From assembly GCA_016840945.1 (NCBI GenBank), contig JAEORJ010000390.1:1-8366 (forward strand): a stretch of 8,366 bases of DNA, given 5' to 3'. This DNA is from Candidatus Gerdarchaeota archaeon. Lineage in GTDB: Archaea; Asgardarchaeota; Heimdallarchaeia; JABLTI01. The position numbers and the translations under genes were made by a program. Under the pieces are notes generated by a model that saw only the letters and a program-made list of their open reading frames with translations, did not search any database and was not told where the DNA came from. Shown here piece after piece: positions 1-5,991 of the stretch (positions within the stretch are counted from its first letter, which is position 1; the number at the start of each line of letters is the position of its first letter).

Positions 1-336
1 CATAAATATTCGATATAATATAATCTCGGAATACCCTTCATTATCTGTTTTATGAAAGGTTTCAATCACTTTTGGACGATCATCAGGATGGACATAACCA
101 AATGTTGCTAGGAGTTTAAAATCATCTAAAGTATAACCAATTACTCGTTCTGAATTTTCTGTGGTATAAATTATCTCAAAATTTGTATCAAGAAGGGTTA
201 CCCTAAAATCAACAATATTCTCAAAAGATTGTGCCCATTGAATAATATCTATATCATCATATATATCTTCAATTTTAAATGATATATTCTTATTCATGTC
301 CTCTGATTTATCAGGAGGATTTATTCTATTGGGCAT
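1..336 (-). CDS. PAS-domain sensory/signalling protein, N-terminal part (runs off left edge)
   Basis: This is an open frame of 112 codons with no stop, read leftward out of the window, so only the N-terminus is visible. Residues about 40-112 look like a PAS domain: a strand starting IVDFRVTLLDTNFEIIYTT, then SERVIGYTLDDFK, then the hallmark YVHPDDRPKV near residues 81-90, followed by the start of the next strand (SEIILYRIF). PAS domains bind small ligands or mediate dimerisation in histidine kinases and other cytosolic sensors. No signal peptide or membrane segment precedes the domain, so sensing is probably intracellular. The output domain (kinase, further PAS, other) lies outside the window and cannot be named. 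The ATG at 336 has AGGAT 11 nt upstream (348-352). An internal in-frame ATG at codon 14 is a less likely alternative. The gene is divergent from the ABC operon. Confidence 0.8.
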   Translation of the reverse strand, partial: MPNRINPPDKSEDMNKNISFKIEDIYDDIDIIQWAQSFENIVDFRVTLLDTNFEIIYTTENSERVIGYTLDDFKLLATFGYVHPDDRPKVIETFHKTDNEGYSEIILYRIFM

Positions 337-380
337 ATTCTTTTACAATCCTATGTTAATTATTTATTTTTAATGATTTA

Positions 381-388
381 TTATATAC
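381..388 (-). promoter_or_regulatory. Candidate TATA box for the leftward PAS gene
   Basis: On the minus strand this reads GTATATAA, a good archaeal TATA-box match. It sits about 45-52 nt upstream of the PAS gene ATG. A start site about 26 nt downstream would give a leader of roughly 20-25 nt that still includes the AGGAT ribosome site. The surrounding sequence is very AT-rich, so this is a motif match only. Confidence 0.35.
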
Positions 389-467
389 ATTAAGCTTGAT
401 TACGTTTTTTGTTTATTAATATACAATTTTTTACTAAATATATTTTCCATAACATATAAATGCTATC

Positions 468-477
468 TATATAAAAA
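468..477 (+). promoter_or_regulatory. Candidate TATA box for the ABC operon
   Basis: TATATAAAAA is the strongest TATA-like stretch in the rightward direction between the PAS gene and the first ATPase gene. Archaeal initiation about 25 nt downstream would put the start near 497 and leave a leader of roughly 70-80 nt. That leader would contain the inverted repeat at 513-535. A more proximal weak candidate (TTTATCATA, about 534-542) would instead give a leaderless or very short-leader message. Confidence 0.35.
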
Positions 478-512
478 TAATAGAAAATCATTTAGTTACA
501 TTAAAAAAGAAT

Positions 513-535
513 AATTAATATAACTAATATTAATT
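513..535. repeat. Inverted repeat upstream of the ABC operon
   Basis: AATTAATAT (513-521) and ATATTAATT (527-535) are perfect 9-bp inverted arms separated by AACTA. They lie between the candidate TATA box and the first ATPase start codon. This could be a regulator binding site or a weak leader hairpin. Because the arms contain only A and T in an AT-rich region, chance is a real possibility. Confidence 0.4.
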
Positions 536-575
536 TATCATAGGTATTTAGGTAGAAAATATCCGGGTGCCATAC

Positions 576-1580
576 ATGGGTAAAGATCAACAAGAAGAGA
601 TACTAGTTGTAGATAAAATTACAAAAATTTTTGGTAAAAAAGGCAATCCCCATGCAATTACTGCCCTTGATAACATTAGCTTTACTTTACATAAAGGAGC
701 AAACTCAATTTTAGGACCAAATGGTGCAGGTAAGAGCACACTCTTGAAAATTCTATTAGGGTATATTCATGAAACATCTGGAACTGCTCAAATCTTAGGT
801 CATAATATCAAAAAAGAGGGTATGCTGATTCGATCAAAAGTTGGTTATATGCCTGAAAATTATACCATTATTCCTGGAGTTAATGCTGTTAAACAAGTAG
901 CACTAATGGGGAGAATCTCTGGATTACCAAAAGCTGAGGCTATGCAACGTTCACATGAGACTTTACAATATGTTGGATTAGAGGAGTCTCGTTATCGAAA
1001 AGTCAATGAATTTTCAACAGGAATGTTACAGAGACTCAAGTTAGCACAAGCACTTGTTAATGATCCACAATTACTTTTCTTAGATGAACCAACTAATGGA
1101 TTAGATCCAAAGGGTCGTATGGAAATGATCGATCTAATAAAAGAGATTAGTAGCGCTCATAATATAGACATTATTGTTTCGTCTCATCTTTTACCTGATA
1201 TTGAAGCTACCTGTGAATTTGCTACTATATTAGATCAAGGAAGAGTTGTATCTCAAGGTAGAATTAACGAACTAACTTATAATGAATCTATGAGTACAGA
1301 AAAGAGATTAATGTTAGTAAGAATTAAAGGTGATTTTAATCCATTCCTAAATGGTTTAAGGAACGCTAACTTACCTTTTGAAGTCATTGATAGAGTGATT
1401 CATATAACTTACACCGAGAGTCAAATTTCTCATAAATTACTTGCAATTGCTCATCAAACTGGTGTGCAAATTAGACAGATGGTTCCTCAAAAAGCAATTT
1501 TGGAAGATGTCTTTGTTCATACAATAACAGATCAACATCAACCTGTACCAATTCAACCTGTAAAAGGAGGAAAAAAATAA
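576..1580 (+). CDS. ABC transporter ATP-binding protein (exporter type, first ATPase)
   Basis: This cytosolic ATPase subunit should power an ABC-2 type export system. Numbering from the GTG at 567, the motifs are Walker A GPNGAGKST (50-58), a Q-loop position occupied by Glu in GYMPEN (93-98), signature FSTGMLQR (149-156), Walker B LLFLDEP (169-175) with catalytic Glu174, D-loop NGLDP (177-181) and switch His207 (SSHLL). Residues about 245-325 form a C-terminal accessory domain ending ILEDVF, typical of NatA/CcmA-like ATPases. The start is ambiguous: ATG at 576 has GGGTG 6 nt upstream, while GTG at 567 would add MPY and has weak GGTAG 11 nt upstream. I prefer 576. Its stop codon directly abuts the TTG start of the permease gene, so the two are probably translated together. 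The exported substrate cannot be read from the sequence. Confidence 0.93.
   Translation: MGKDQQEEILVVDKITKIFGKKGNPHAITALDNISFTLHKGANSILGPNGAGKSTLLKILLGYIHETSGTAQILGHNIKKEGMLIRSKVGYMPENYTIIPGVNAVKQVALMGRISGLPKAEAMQRSHETLQYVGLEESRYRKVNEFSTGMLQRLKLAQALVNDPQLLFLDEPTNGLDPKGRMEMIDLIKEISSAHNIDIIVSSHLLPDIEATCEFATILDQGRVVSQGRINELTYNESMSTEKRLMLVRIKGDFNPFLNGLRNANLPFEVIDRVIHITYTESQISHKLLAIAHQTGVQIRQMVPQKAILEDVFVHTITDQHQPVPIQPVKGGKK
1564..1570 (+). promoter_or_regulatory. Ribosome binding site deciding the TTG start of the first permease
   Basis: AAGGAGG lies inside the last codons of the first ATPase gene, 10 nt before TTG at 1581. It is the main reason for accepting the non-ATG start. The next in-frame ATG would be at codon 56, inside the first helix. 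Confidence 0.75.
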
Positions 1581-2483
1581 TTGAGTGTTTTTGATGGCAT
1601 ATATAGAAAATATACTGGAGAATTTAAAGGTCGATTATCAAGACTTTGGGCAATTGCTTCACAATCATTTAGAGTACAATTTTCAGGTAAAAAAATAATT
1701 GTTCTTTTAATTTTATGTAATTTGCCAGTTATATCTTTTACATTAATGATTATTTTTACATCCATTTTTTTGGGAGGAGTTGGTGGATTTTTAGATTTGT
1801 TTTTTGGTTCTCTTGATGAAGCAATGTTTATTATTATTGTATTTACTTTTAATCCCGGGATGATTTTCCTACCAATAGTTTTTATTTGTACACTGAATGC
1901 AGGAACTATTGCAAATGATAAAAAACATAATAGTTTAGCTTTATATATGGCTAGGCCAATAACCAGAGTTGATTATGTTATAGGAAAATCGCTCTCAATT
2001 TATTTTGTTTCAGCTTTTGCTACATTAATACCTTGGTTAGTTTTTCTTATTGTTTATACATTATTAAGGGGAGTAACAGGAGCAGTTTTTTTTGAGACAT
2101 TGTGGGTGTATCTCTCAACAATTGCTTCAGGAATTGTTGTGATATTCTTTTTGGGATCAATAGTATTATTATTTTCAGCTATGAGTTCCCAATCAGTTCT
2201 AAGTGGAATATTAGCAATTTTAGTATTATTCTTACCATCATTGCTATCAAGTATTGTATCAGATTGGGTTGATAAACCTTGGATCGATTATTTTTCAATT
2301 TCACAATTAATTACTTCATCCGTCTATTTATTATTTGGAAAACCATCAACAAGCTTATTTGGTATGGTAGACTTTTTAGATGTAAAAATTAATGGAGGAA
2401 TATCTCTAACAATAATGTTTTCAATTAGCATTATTTGCATTCTTTTTACTATAAACAATCTTTACAAGGAGGAAATAAATTAA
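1581..2483 (+). CDS. ABC-2 type transporter permease, six-helix (first permease)
   Basis: This 300-residue integral membrane protein is the channel-forming subunit of the ABC exporter. An amphipathic N-terminal stretch (LSRLWAIASQSFRVQFSGKK, about 19-38) precedes hydrophobic segments at about 38-64, 89-109, 134-162, 178-201, 204-226 and 271-291. The cytosolic segment between helices 2 and 3, NDKKHNSLALYMARPITR (about 112-129) followed by GKSLS, is the conserved ABC-2 pattern of a basic 'RPITR' turn that contacts the ATPase. It starts at TTG directly after the upstream stop and overlaps the next ATPase start by one base. The likely partner is the first ATPase, though pairing with either ATPase is possible. 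No substrate can be assigned. Confidence 0.88.
   Translation: MSVFDGIYRKYTGEFKGRLSRLWAIASQSFRVQFSGKKIIVLLILCNLPVISFTLMIIFTSIFLGGVGGFLDLFFGSLDEAMFIIIVFTFNPGMIFLPIVFICTLNAGTIANDKKHNSLALYMARPITRVDYVIGKSLSIYFVSAFATLIPWLVFLIVYTLLRGVTGAVFFETLWVYLSTIASGIVVIFFLGSIVLLFSAMSSQSVLSGILAILVLFLPSLLSSIVSDWVDKPWIDYFSISQLITSSVYLLFGKPSTSLFGMVDFLDVKINGGISLTIMFSISIICILFTINNLYKEEIN
2466..2472 (+). promoter_or_regulatory. Ribosome binding site deciding the start of the second ATPase
   Basis: AAGGAGG sits 10 nt before ATG at 2483. It supports that ATG rather than the in-frame ATG at 2435, which would add 16 residues encoded inside the permease gene. Confidence 0.75.
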
Positions 2484-3421
2484 TGAAAAGTTATTTTATT
2501 GAAACTTATGACCTTAATAAATGGTACAAAGAGGTTATGGCTTTAAATAAAATCTCAGTAAAGATTGATAGAGGAATAGTAGGATTATTGGGACCCAATG
2601 GGGCTGGTAAGTCTACTTTTCTAAATATTGCTACTGCACAGCTAAGACAAAGTTCAGGCGAAATTTATGTTGAAGGTAATGAAGTTTGGAATAATCCTGA
2701 TATTTTGAAGAAATTTGGTTTTTGCCCAGAACAAGAGACATTATTTGATTGGATGACAGGAAGAAAATTTGTTCGTGAACTAGCTTTATTGAGTGGTTTA
2801 CCTCGAGAAGTTGCTGATAAAGCTGCATGTGAAGCAATTGATATTGTGGGTCTTACTGATAGTCAAGATAGAGCAATTGGAGGTTATTCTAAAGGTATGC
2901 GTCAACGTATTAAGATTGCTCAAGCAATTGTTCATAATCCTGAAATCCTCTTTTTAGACGAACCACTCCAATCAACTGATCCCATTGTACGAAGAGAATT
3001 AGTCGAGTTAATACAATCATTAGGCAGAGATTTTGGTAAAAACATCCTAATCTCGAGTCATATTTTACATGAAGTTGAGCGTGTTACTTCAAGTATTTTA
3101 CTTATCTATGCAGGTAAAGCAATAGCTCAAGGAAATATTGCAGATATTCGTGATTTAATGGAAAAATATCCTTTAACAGTAAGAGTTGGTACAACTGATA
3201 GAAAGAAGCTTGCTACACTTTTACTCGATTATGATTTTATCCTAAATCTTGAAATGGATTTTAACGATCCAAAGATTGTTTATATTCGAACAGATAGTCC
3301 TGATCAACTATTTTGTTTGCTCCCTGAATTAGTTATGGACTCTAAAATTGAAATAACGGAAATGTCCAGTGAAGATGCTGGTCTTGAAGCAATTTTCCAA
3401 TATTTAACAAGAGGTAGATAA
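2483..3421 (+). CDS. ABC transporter ATP-binding protein (exporter type, second ATPase)
   Basis: This 312-residue cytosolic ATPase is related to the first ATPase but clearly divergent. Motifs are Walker A GPNGAGKST (37-45), Q-loop region FGFCPEQE (78-85), signature YSKGMRQR (135-142), Walker B ILFLDEP (155-161) with catalytic Glu160, and switch His193 (SSHIL). The D-loop reads QSTDP (163-167) where the first ATPase has the canonical NGLDP. Residues about 230-310 form a C-terminal accessory domain ending LEAIFQYL. The start overlaps the permease stop in TAATG, a classic sign of translational coupling. Having two ATPases and two permeases in one operon suggests a heteromeric exporter, but two separate homodimeric transporters cannot be excluded. 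Confidence 0.92.
   Translation: MKSYFIETYDLNKWYKEVMALNKISVKIDRGIVGLLGPNGAGKSTFLNIATAQLRQSSGEIYVEGNEVWNNPDILKKFGFCPEQETLFDWMTGRKFVRELALLSGLPREVADKAACEAIDIVGLTDSQDRAIGGYSKGMRQRIKIAQAIVHNPEILFLDEPLQSTDPIVRRELVELIQSLGRDFGKNILISSHILHEVERVTSSILLIYAGKAIAQGNIADIRDLMEKYPLTVRVGTTDRKKLATLLLDYDFILNLEMDFNDPKIVYIRTDSPDQLFCLLPELVMDSKIEITEMSSEDAGLEAIFQYLTRGR
3411..3415 (+). promoter_or_regulatory. Ribosome binding site of the second permease
   Basis: GAGGT overlaps the last codons of the second ATPase gene and lies 9 nt before ATG at 3425, supporting that start. It matches the anti-Shine-Dalgarno less well than the AAGGAGG sites in front of the two preceding genes. Confidence 0.55.
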
Positions 3422-3424
3422 ACA

Positions 3425-5194
3425 ATGGTACAAGATATAAAAGAGAAATATGAAGAATTAACTCAATTTGAAAAGACCTATCGTTGGCAAACAAGATTTA
3501 GCACTCTCTATAAGTTATATATTGGTAAGCTATGGTCTACTCTTATAAGGGAGAAAAAATCGTGGATCTTTAATATATTAGTTCTTGCACCAATTATAGC
3601 AGGACCTATTGTATTCCTTACAAGTAACTATATCACAACTGATGAATTTTTTACCATTTATTCAAATCTAATGTTTAATGGTTATTTTGGCATCATCATT
3701 CCTCTTTTCACCTTATACATTGCTTCAACAATGTTTAATGATGAAATAGGTGATCGAACAGTTTCCTATCTTACAGTTAGACCCATTCATCGATTTGAAT
3801 TGATATTTATCAAATATCTTTGCTATTTATCCATTATACCAATATTCACTTCAATAGCAACTATGTTGAACTATCTTTCATTCGGAGTATTTGGTTTCTT
3901 TGAACATTTCGATATGGCTTTATGGTTTCTATTAATTTCCTTTGTTGCTTCAGCTGTTTACGGAGCATTCTTCATGTTAATAGGACTTTTGTTTAAATAT
4001 CCACTTTGGTTTGGTCTTTTCTTCGTTTTTATCTGGGAATTTATCTTAGCAACCTTTTCTAGAACTTTGAATAATTTAACCATTGCATTTTATTTAAAAT
4101 CACTAATAGTTTGGGATATCTTCCCAAATTCATCTCGAGATTCTCCTGCAATTGATGATATGATAGGCACTGATAATGTAGCTTATAGTTGGCGAGAGCT
4201 TAACAATCCAGCTAATGCAACAACATTTTCAGTCGTTCTTATAGTTGTTATTATTGTCTCTATTACATTGTCTTGGGCTGTTTTACAAGGAGATAAATTT
4301 AGTGTCCCATATCAAGCTGGTAGAAGACCTGGTGGTTGGAAATATTATCTAAAGGAAATTAGGAGTTATCTCATTACTTTTAGTATAATATTTATTACCA
4401 TCGGTTTAGTGATTGGTCCTGTTAACGGTCTGAAGAAAAACATTTCAGATATTTATGTTGATAATTCTGTTAATATAGAACCTTATGATGATGATTGGTA
4501 TAATATTTACAATCCAACTAGACCGGATATTAACGAAATGGGATGGGGGGCAGATTATGTATATAACTTCGTTAAAGGAGATAGTTTAACTATCAGTTTT
4601 AGTACCGGAGATGAAGGAGATGAGGGTGACTATAGTTTAACGGGATTAATTTGTACAGATGTTCAGTATCAGATTTTTCTGGCAGGTACTCAAGACATAT
4701 GGCTGGATTGGATGGAATATAATTATCAATTCCCTGAATCAGCTGATTGGGTTAATTACCATTCTGATTACCAAAGTTTAGCAAGTGATTTTGTTGATGA
4801 TTCACTAGAATCTGTTTCATTCAATAATTATTTGAGTCCAGTTTATCTCCAGTATAATATAACACAGAATGACAAATACCATATAGTTGTTTTAGTAGAT
4901 TGGTATGATTTAAGTATGAACGAAATCGATATTAGAAATATAAATATCTTTGTTCAAGGTGAAATCTATCGAAAAGCAGGCTATGCTTTTGGCTACATAG
5001 TATTTGGTTGTGGATTATTTTCAATGGGATTTGCTTTATATTCATTAATAACCTACAGAAGTGCAGATGAAATTAGAAGATACAATGAACGTATAGCAGA
5101 ATATGCAGATCAAAATAATATTGATAATACTGAACTCATGGAAGCAAATACTAAACCAACAAAGAAAAAAACTAAATGTCAAGAAAAATCTTGA
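3425..5194 (+). CDS. ABC-2 type permease with added extracytoplasmic domain (second permease)
   Basis: This is a 589-residue membrane protein. Residues 1-290 are an ABC-2 permease core with hydrophobic segments at about 47-66, 84-104, 127-157, 164-187, 192-212 and 267-287. It carries the conserved cytosolic FNDEIGDRTVSYLTVRPIHR turn (about 104-123) that docks on the ATPase. A basic cytosolic linker (about 289-312, YQAGRRPGGWKYYLKE) leads to a seventh helix (about 314-335). Then comes a polar segment of about 183 residues (336-518) rich in Asp, Glu, Tyr and Trp with alternating beta-like stretches, an eighth helix (about 519-544) and a Lys-rich cytosolic tail. By alternation of helices the 336-518 segment should face outside. 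The core family usually has about 250-350 residues, so this is a fusion or extension. It may bind the substrate or an envelope partner; this is inference. It is the last gene of the operon. Confidence 0.85.
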   Translation: MVQDIKEKYEELTQFEKTYRWQTRFSTLYKLYIGKLWSTLIREKKSWIFNILVLAPIIAGPIVFLTSNYITTDEFFTIYSNLMFNGYFGIIIPLFTLYIASTMFNDEIGDRTVSYLTVRPIHRFELIFIKYLCYLSIIPIFTSIATMLNYLSFGVFGFFEHFDMALWFLLISFVASAVYGAFFMLIGLLFKYPLWFGLFFVFIWEFILATFSRTLNNLTIAFYLKSLIVWDIFPNSSRDSPAIDDMIGTDNVAYSWRELNNPANATTFSVVLIVVIIVSITLSWAVLQGDKFSVPYQAGRRPGGWKYYLKEIRSYLITFSIIFITIGLVIGPVNGLKKNISDIYVDNSVNIEPYDDDWYNIYNPTRPDINEMGWGADYVYNFVKGDSLTISFSTGDEGDEGDYSLTGLICTDVQYQIFLAGTQDIWLDWMEYNYQFPESADWVNYHSDYQSLASDFVDDSLESVSFNNYLSPVYLQYNITQNDKYHIVVLVDWYDLSMNEIDIRNINIFVQGEIYRKAGYAFGYIVFGCGLFSMGFALYSLITYRSADEIRRYNERIAEYADQNNIDNTELMEANTKPTKKKTKCQEKS

Positions 5195-5237
5195 TTTTTT
5201 TTCTTTCCTTTTTCTTATTCATCAAATCTTTTTTTAA
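5195..5237 (+). terminator. T-rich terminator of the ABC operon
   Basis: Eight T residues begin directly after the stop codon (5195-5202). More T-rich pyrimidine runs follow to about 5217, and another T-run lies at about 5229-5235. No strong hairpin precedes the first tract, which fits archaeal oligo-T termination. A proper bacterial intrinsic terminator is not seen here. Confidence 0.6.
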
Positions 5238-5252
5238 CAAAAGACTTTTGTT
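5236..5252. promoter_or_regulatory. Perfect 17-bp palindrome, candidate operator of the Lrp-like gene
   Basis: AACAAAAGACTTTTGTT has 8-bp perfect arms around a single central A (5244). It ends 46 bp before the regulator's ATG and directly abuts or overlaps the TATA-like TTTTAAT at 5251-5257. Lrp/AsnC proteins commonly bind palindromes at their own promoters, so autoregulation by blocking TATA-binding protein is plausible. An alternative is that it acts as an AT-rich stem contributing to termination of the upstream operon. Confidence 0.5.
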
Positions 5253-5284
5253 TTAATGATGTTATTTTTGTATTAATTACAAAT

Positions 5285-5288
5285 GGAG
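5285..5288 (+). promoter_or_regulatory. Ribosome binding site of the Lrp-like gene
   Basis: GGAG lies 10 nt before ATG at 5299, matching the spacing of the other ribosome sites in the window and supporting that start. Confidence 0.55.
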
Positions 5289-5298
5289 TAAGTCAATA

Positions 5299-5742
5299 AT
5301 GATAGATGACAAAGACCGTTTAATTCTTGATGAGTTAACCAAAGATGCTCGGATCCCAACAAAACGAATTGCAACTACTTTAGATATACCTCGTGTTACA
5401 GTTCACACTCGTATTGAAAAAATGAAAGAAGAGGGTATTATTAAGAAATTCACCATTTTAGCAGATTACGAAAAATTAGGCTTACCTGTTACAGCATTTG
5501 TTTTCATTGAATATTACTATCAGGCAGATGTCTCTCAAAGATTATTAGCTGAACAAATAGCTCAGATAAAAAATGTCTATGAAGTTCATCTTATTTCTGG
5601 TGAATGGGATCTATTAGTTAAAATAAGGGGTGAAACTTTAGAAAAAATAGGTCAAATAGTTCTTGATGAAATCCGAACCTTAAAAGGAGTCTCCAAAACA
5701 ATTACCTGCCCTTCATTTGCTAATATAAAAAATGGCATCTGA
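5299..5742 (+). CDS. Lrp/AsnC-family transcriptional regulator
   Basis: At 147 residues this is the usual length for an Lrp/AsnC protein. The N-terminal winged helix-turn-helix (about 3-52) begins DDKDRLILDELTKDAR, continues with the recognition helix region IPRVTVHTRIEKMKEEG, and ends with the wing IIKKFTIL. A linker leads into the RAM/AsnC ligand-binding and oligomerisation domain (about 62-138). It includes VYEVHLISGEWDLLVKIRG (93-111), whose G-x-x-D pattern lines the effector pocket in the family. These proteins form dimers to octamers and respond to amino acids or related metabolites. The effector here is unknown. Its neighbours do not settle the target: it could control itself, the ABC operon or the convergent M20 gene. 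Its stop lies 6 bp from the M20 stop, leaving no room for a separate terminator. Confidence 0.93.
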   Translation: MIDDKDRLILDELTKDARIPTKRIATTLDIPRVTVHTRIEKMKEEGIIKKFTILADYEKLGLPVTAFVFIEYYYQADVSQRLLAEQIAQIKNVYEVHLISGEWDLLVKIRGETLEKIGQIVLDEIRTLKGVSKTITCPSFANIKNGI

Positions 5743-5748
5743 TGGTAT

Positions 5749-5988
5749 CTAATTCATTTGGAAAGCTAGATAGGTTTGAGCAATGGTTTTAGCTGTAGGT
5801 TCCAATGAGCTTAAAGTAACAAATTCATCTGCACTATGAATGTTTCCTCCTGTAGGTCCAAATAGAACCGTAGGAATCTTCCCCTCACCAACAAATACAT
5901 TTGCATCGGTTATCATTGCTTTATAATTAATAATTGGTTCTTTTTTCATATTATGGATAAAGGCTTTTTGTAAAGCATTAAAAAGGGG
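5749..5988 (-). pseudogene. C-terminal M20 remnant downstream of the premature stop
   Basis: These 79 codons plus a TAG stop continue the M20 frame. They include TDANVFVGEGKIPTVLFGP and then GNIHSADEFV. The His of HSADE (codon 373 of the whole gene, 5836-5838) is the C-terminal metal ligand of the family. An ATG at 5949 opens 66 codons but has no visible ribosome site, and 66 residues are not a functional M20 domain on their own. I therefore read this as a remnant and not a separate gene. Confidence 0.75.
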
Positions 5989-5991
5989 TTA
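5989..5991 (-). other. Premature in-frame TAA stop codon in the M20 gene
   Basis: On the minus strand the order is TCA AAT GAT TAA CCC CTT TTT. There are 39 nt (13 codons) from this stop to the ATG at 5949, so both parts share one frame and no indel is needed. TAA is not the codon used for pyrrolysine (TAG) or selenocysteine (TGA). Confidence 0.9.

Noticed and set aside
337..566. A small gene or RNA gene in the divergent intergenic region
   Set aside because: The stretch is very AT-rich with frequent stops, has no tRNA-like or GC-rich structured segment, and is explained by divergent promoters.
1553..1765. 70-codon open frame on the minus strand
   Set aside because: It lies wholly across the end of the first ATPase gene and the start of the first permease gene, has no recognisable motif or ribosome site, and its low-complexity content mirrors the coding strand.
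2435..2482. Upstream in-frame ATG for the second ATPase
   Set aside because: It would add 16 residues encoded inside the permease gene. The ATG at 2483 has an AAGGAGG site 10 nt upstream and the family's normal N-terminus.
2631..2837. 68-codon open frame on the minus strand
   Set aside because: It is antisense to the second ATPase gene between its Walker A and signature motifs, where the real coding is certain. It resembles no known protein.
5989..5991. Recoding of the M20 stop as pyrrolysine or selenocysteine
   Set aside because: The codon is TAA, not TAG or TGA, and a Pyl or Sec residue has no role known to me at this position in M20 enzymes.
5947..5991. Frameshift between the M20 halves
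   Set aside because: The distance from the premature stop to the downstream ATG is 13 whole codons, so the two parts share one frame and no indel is needed.
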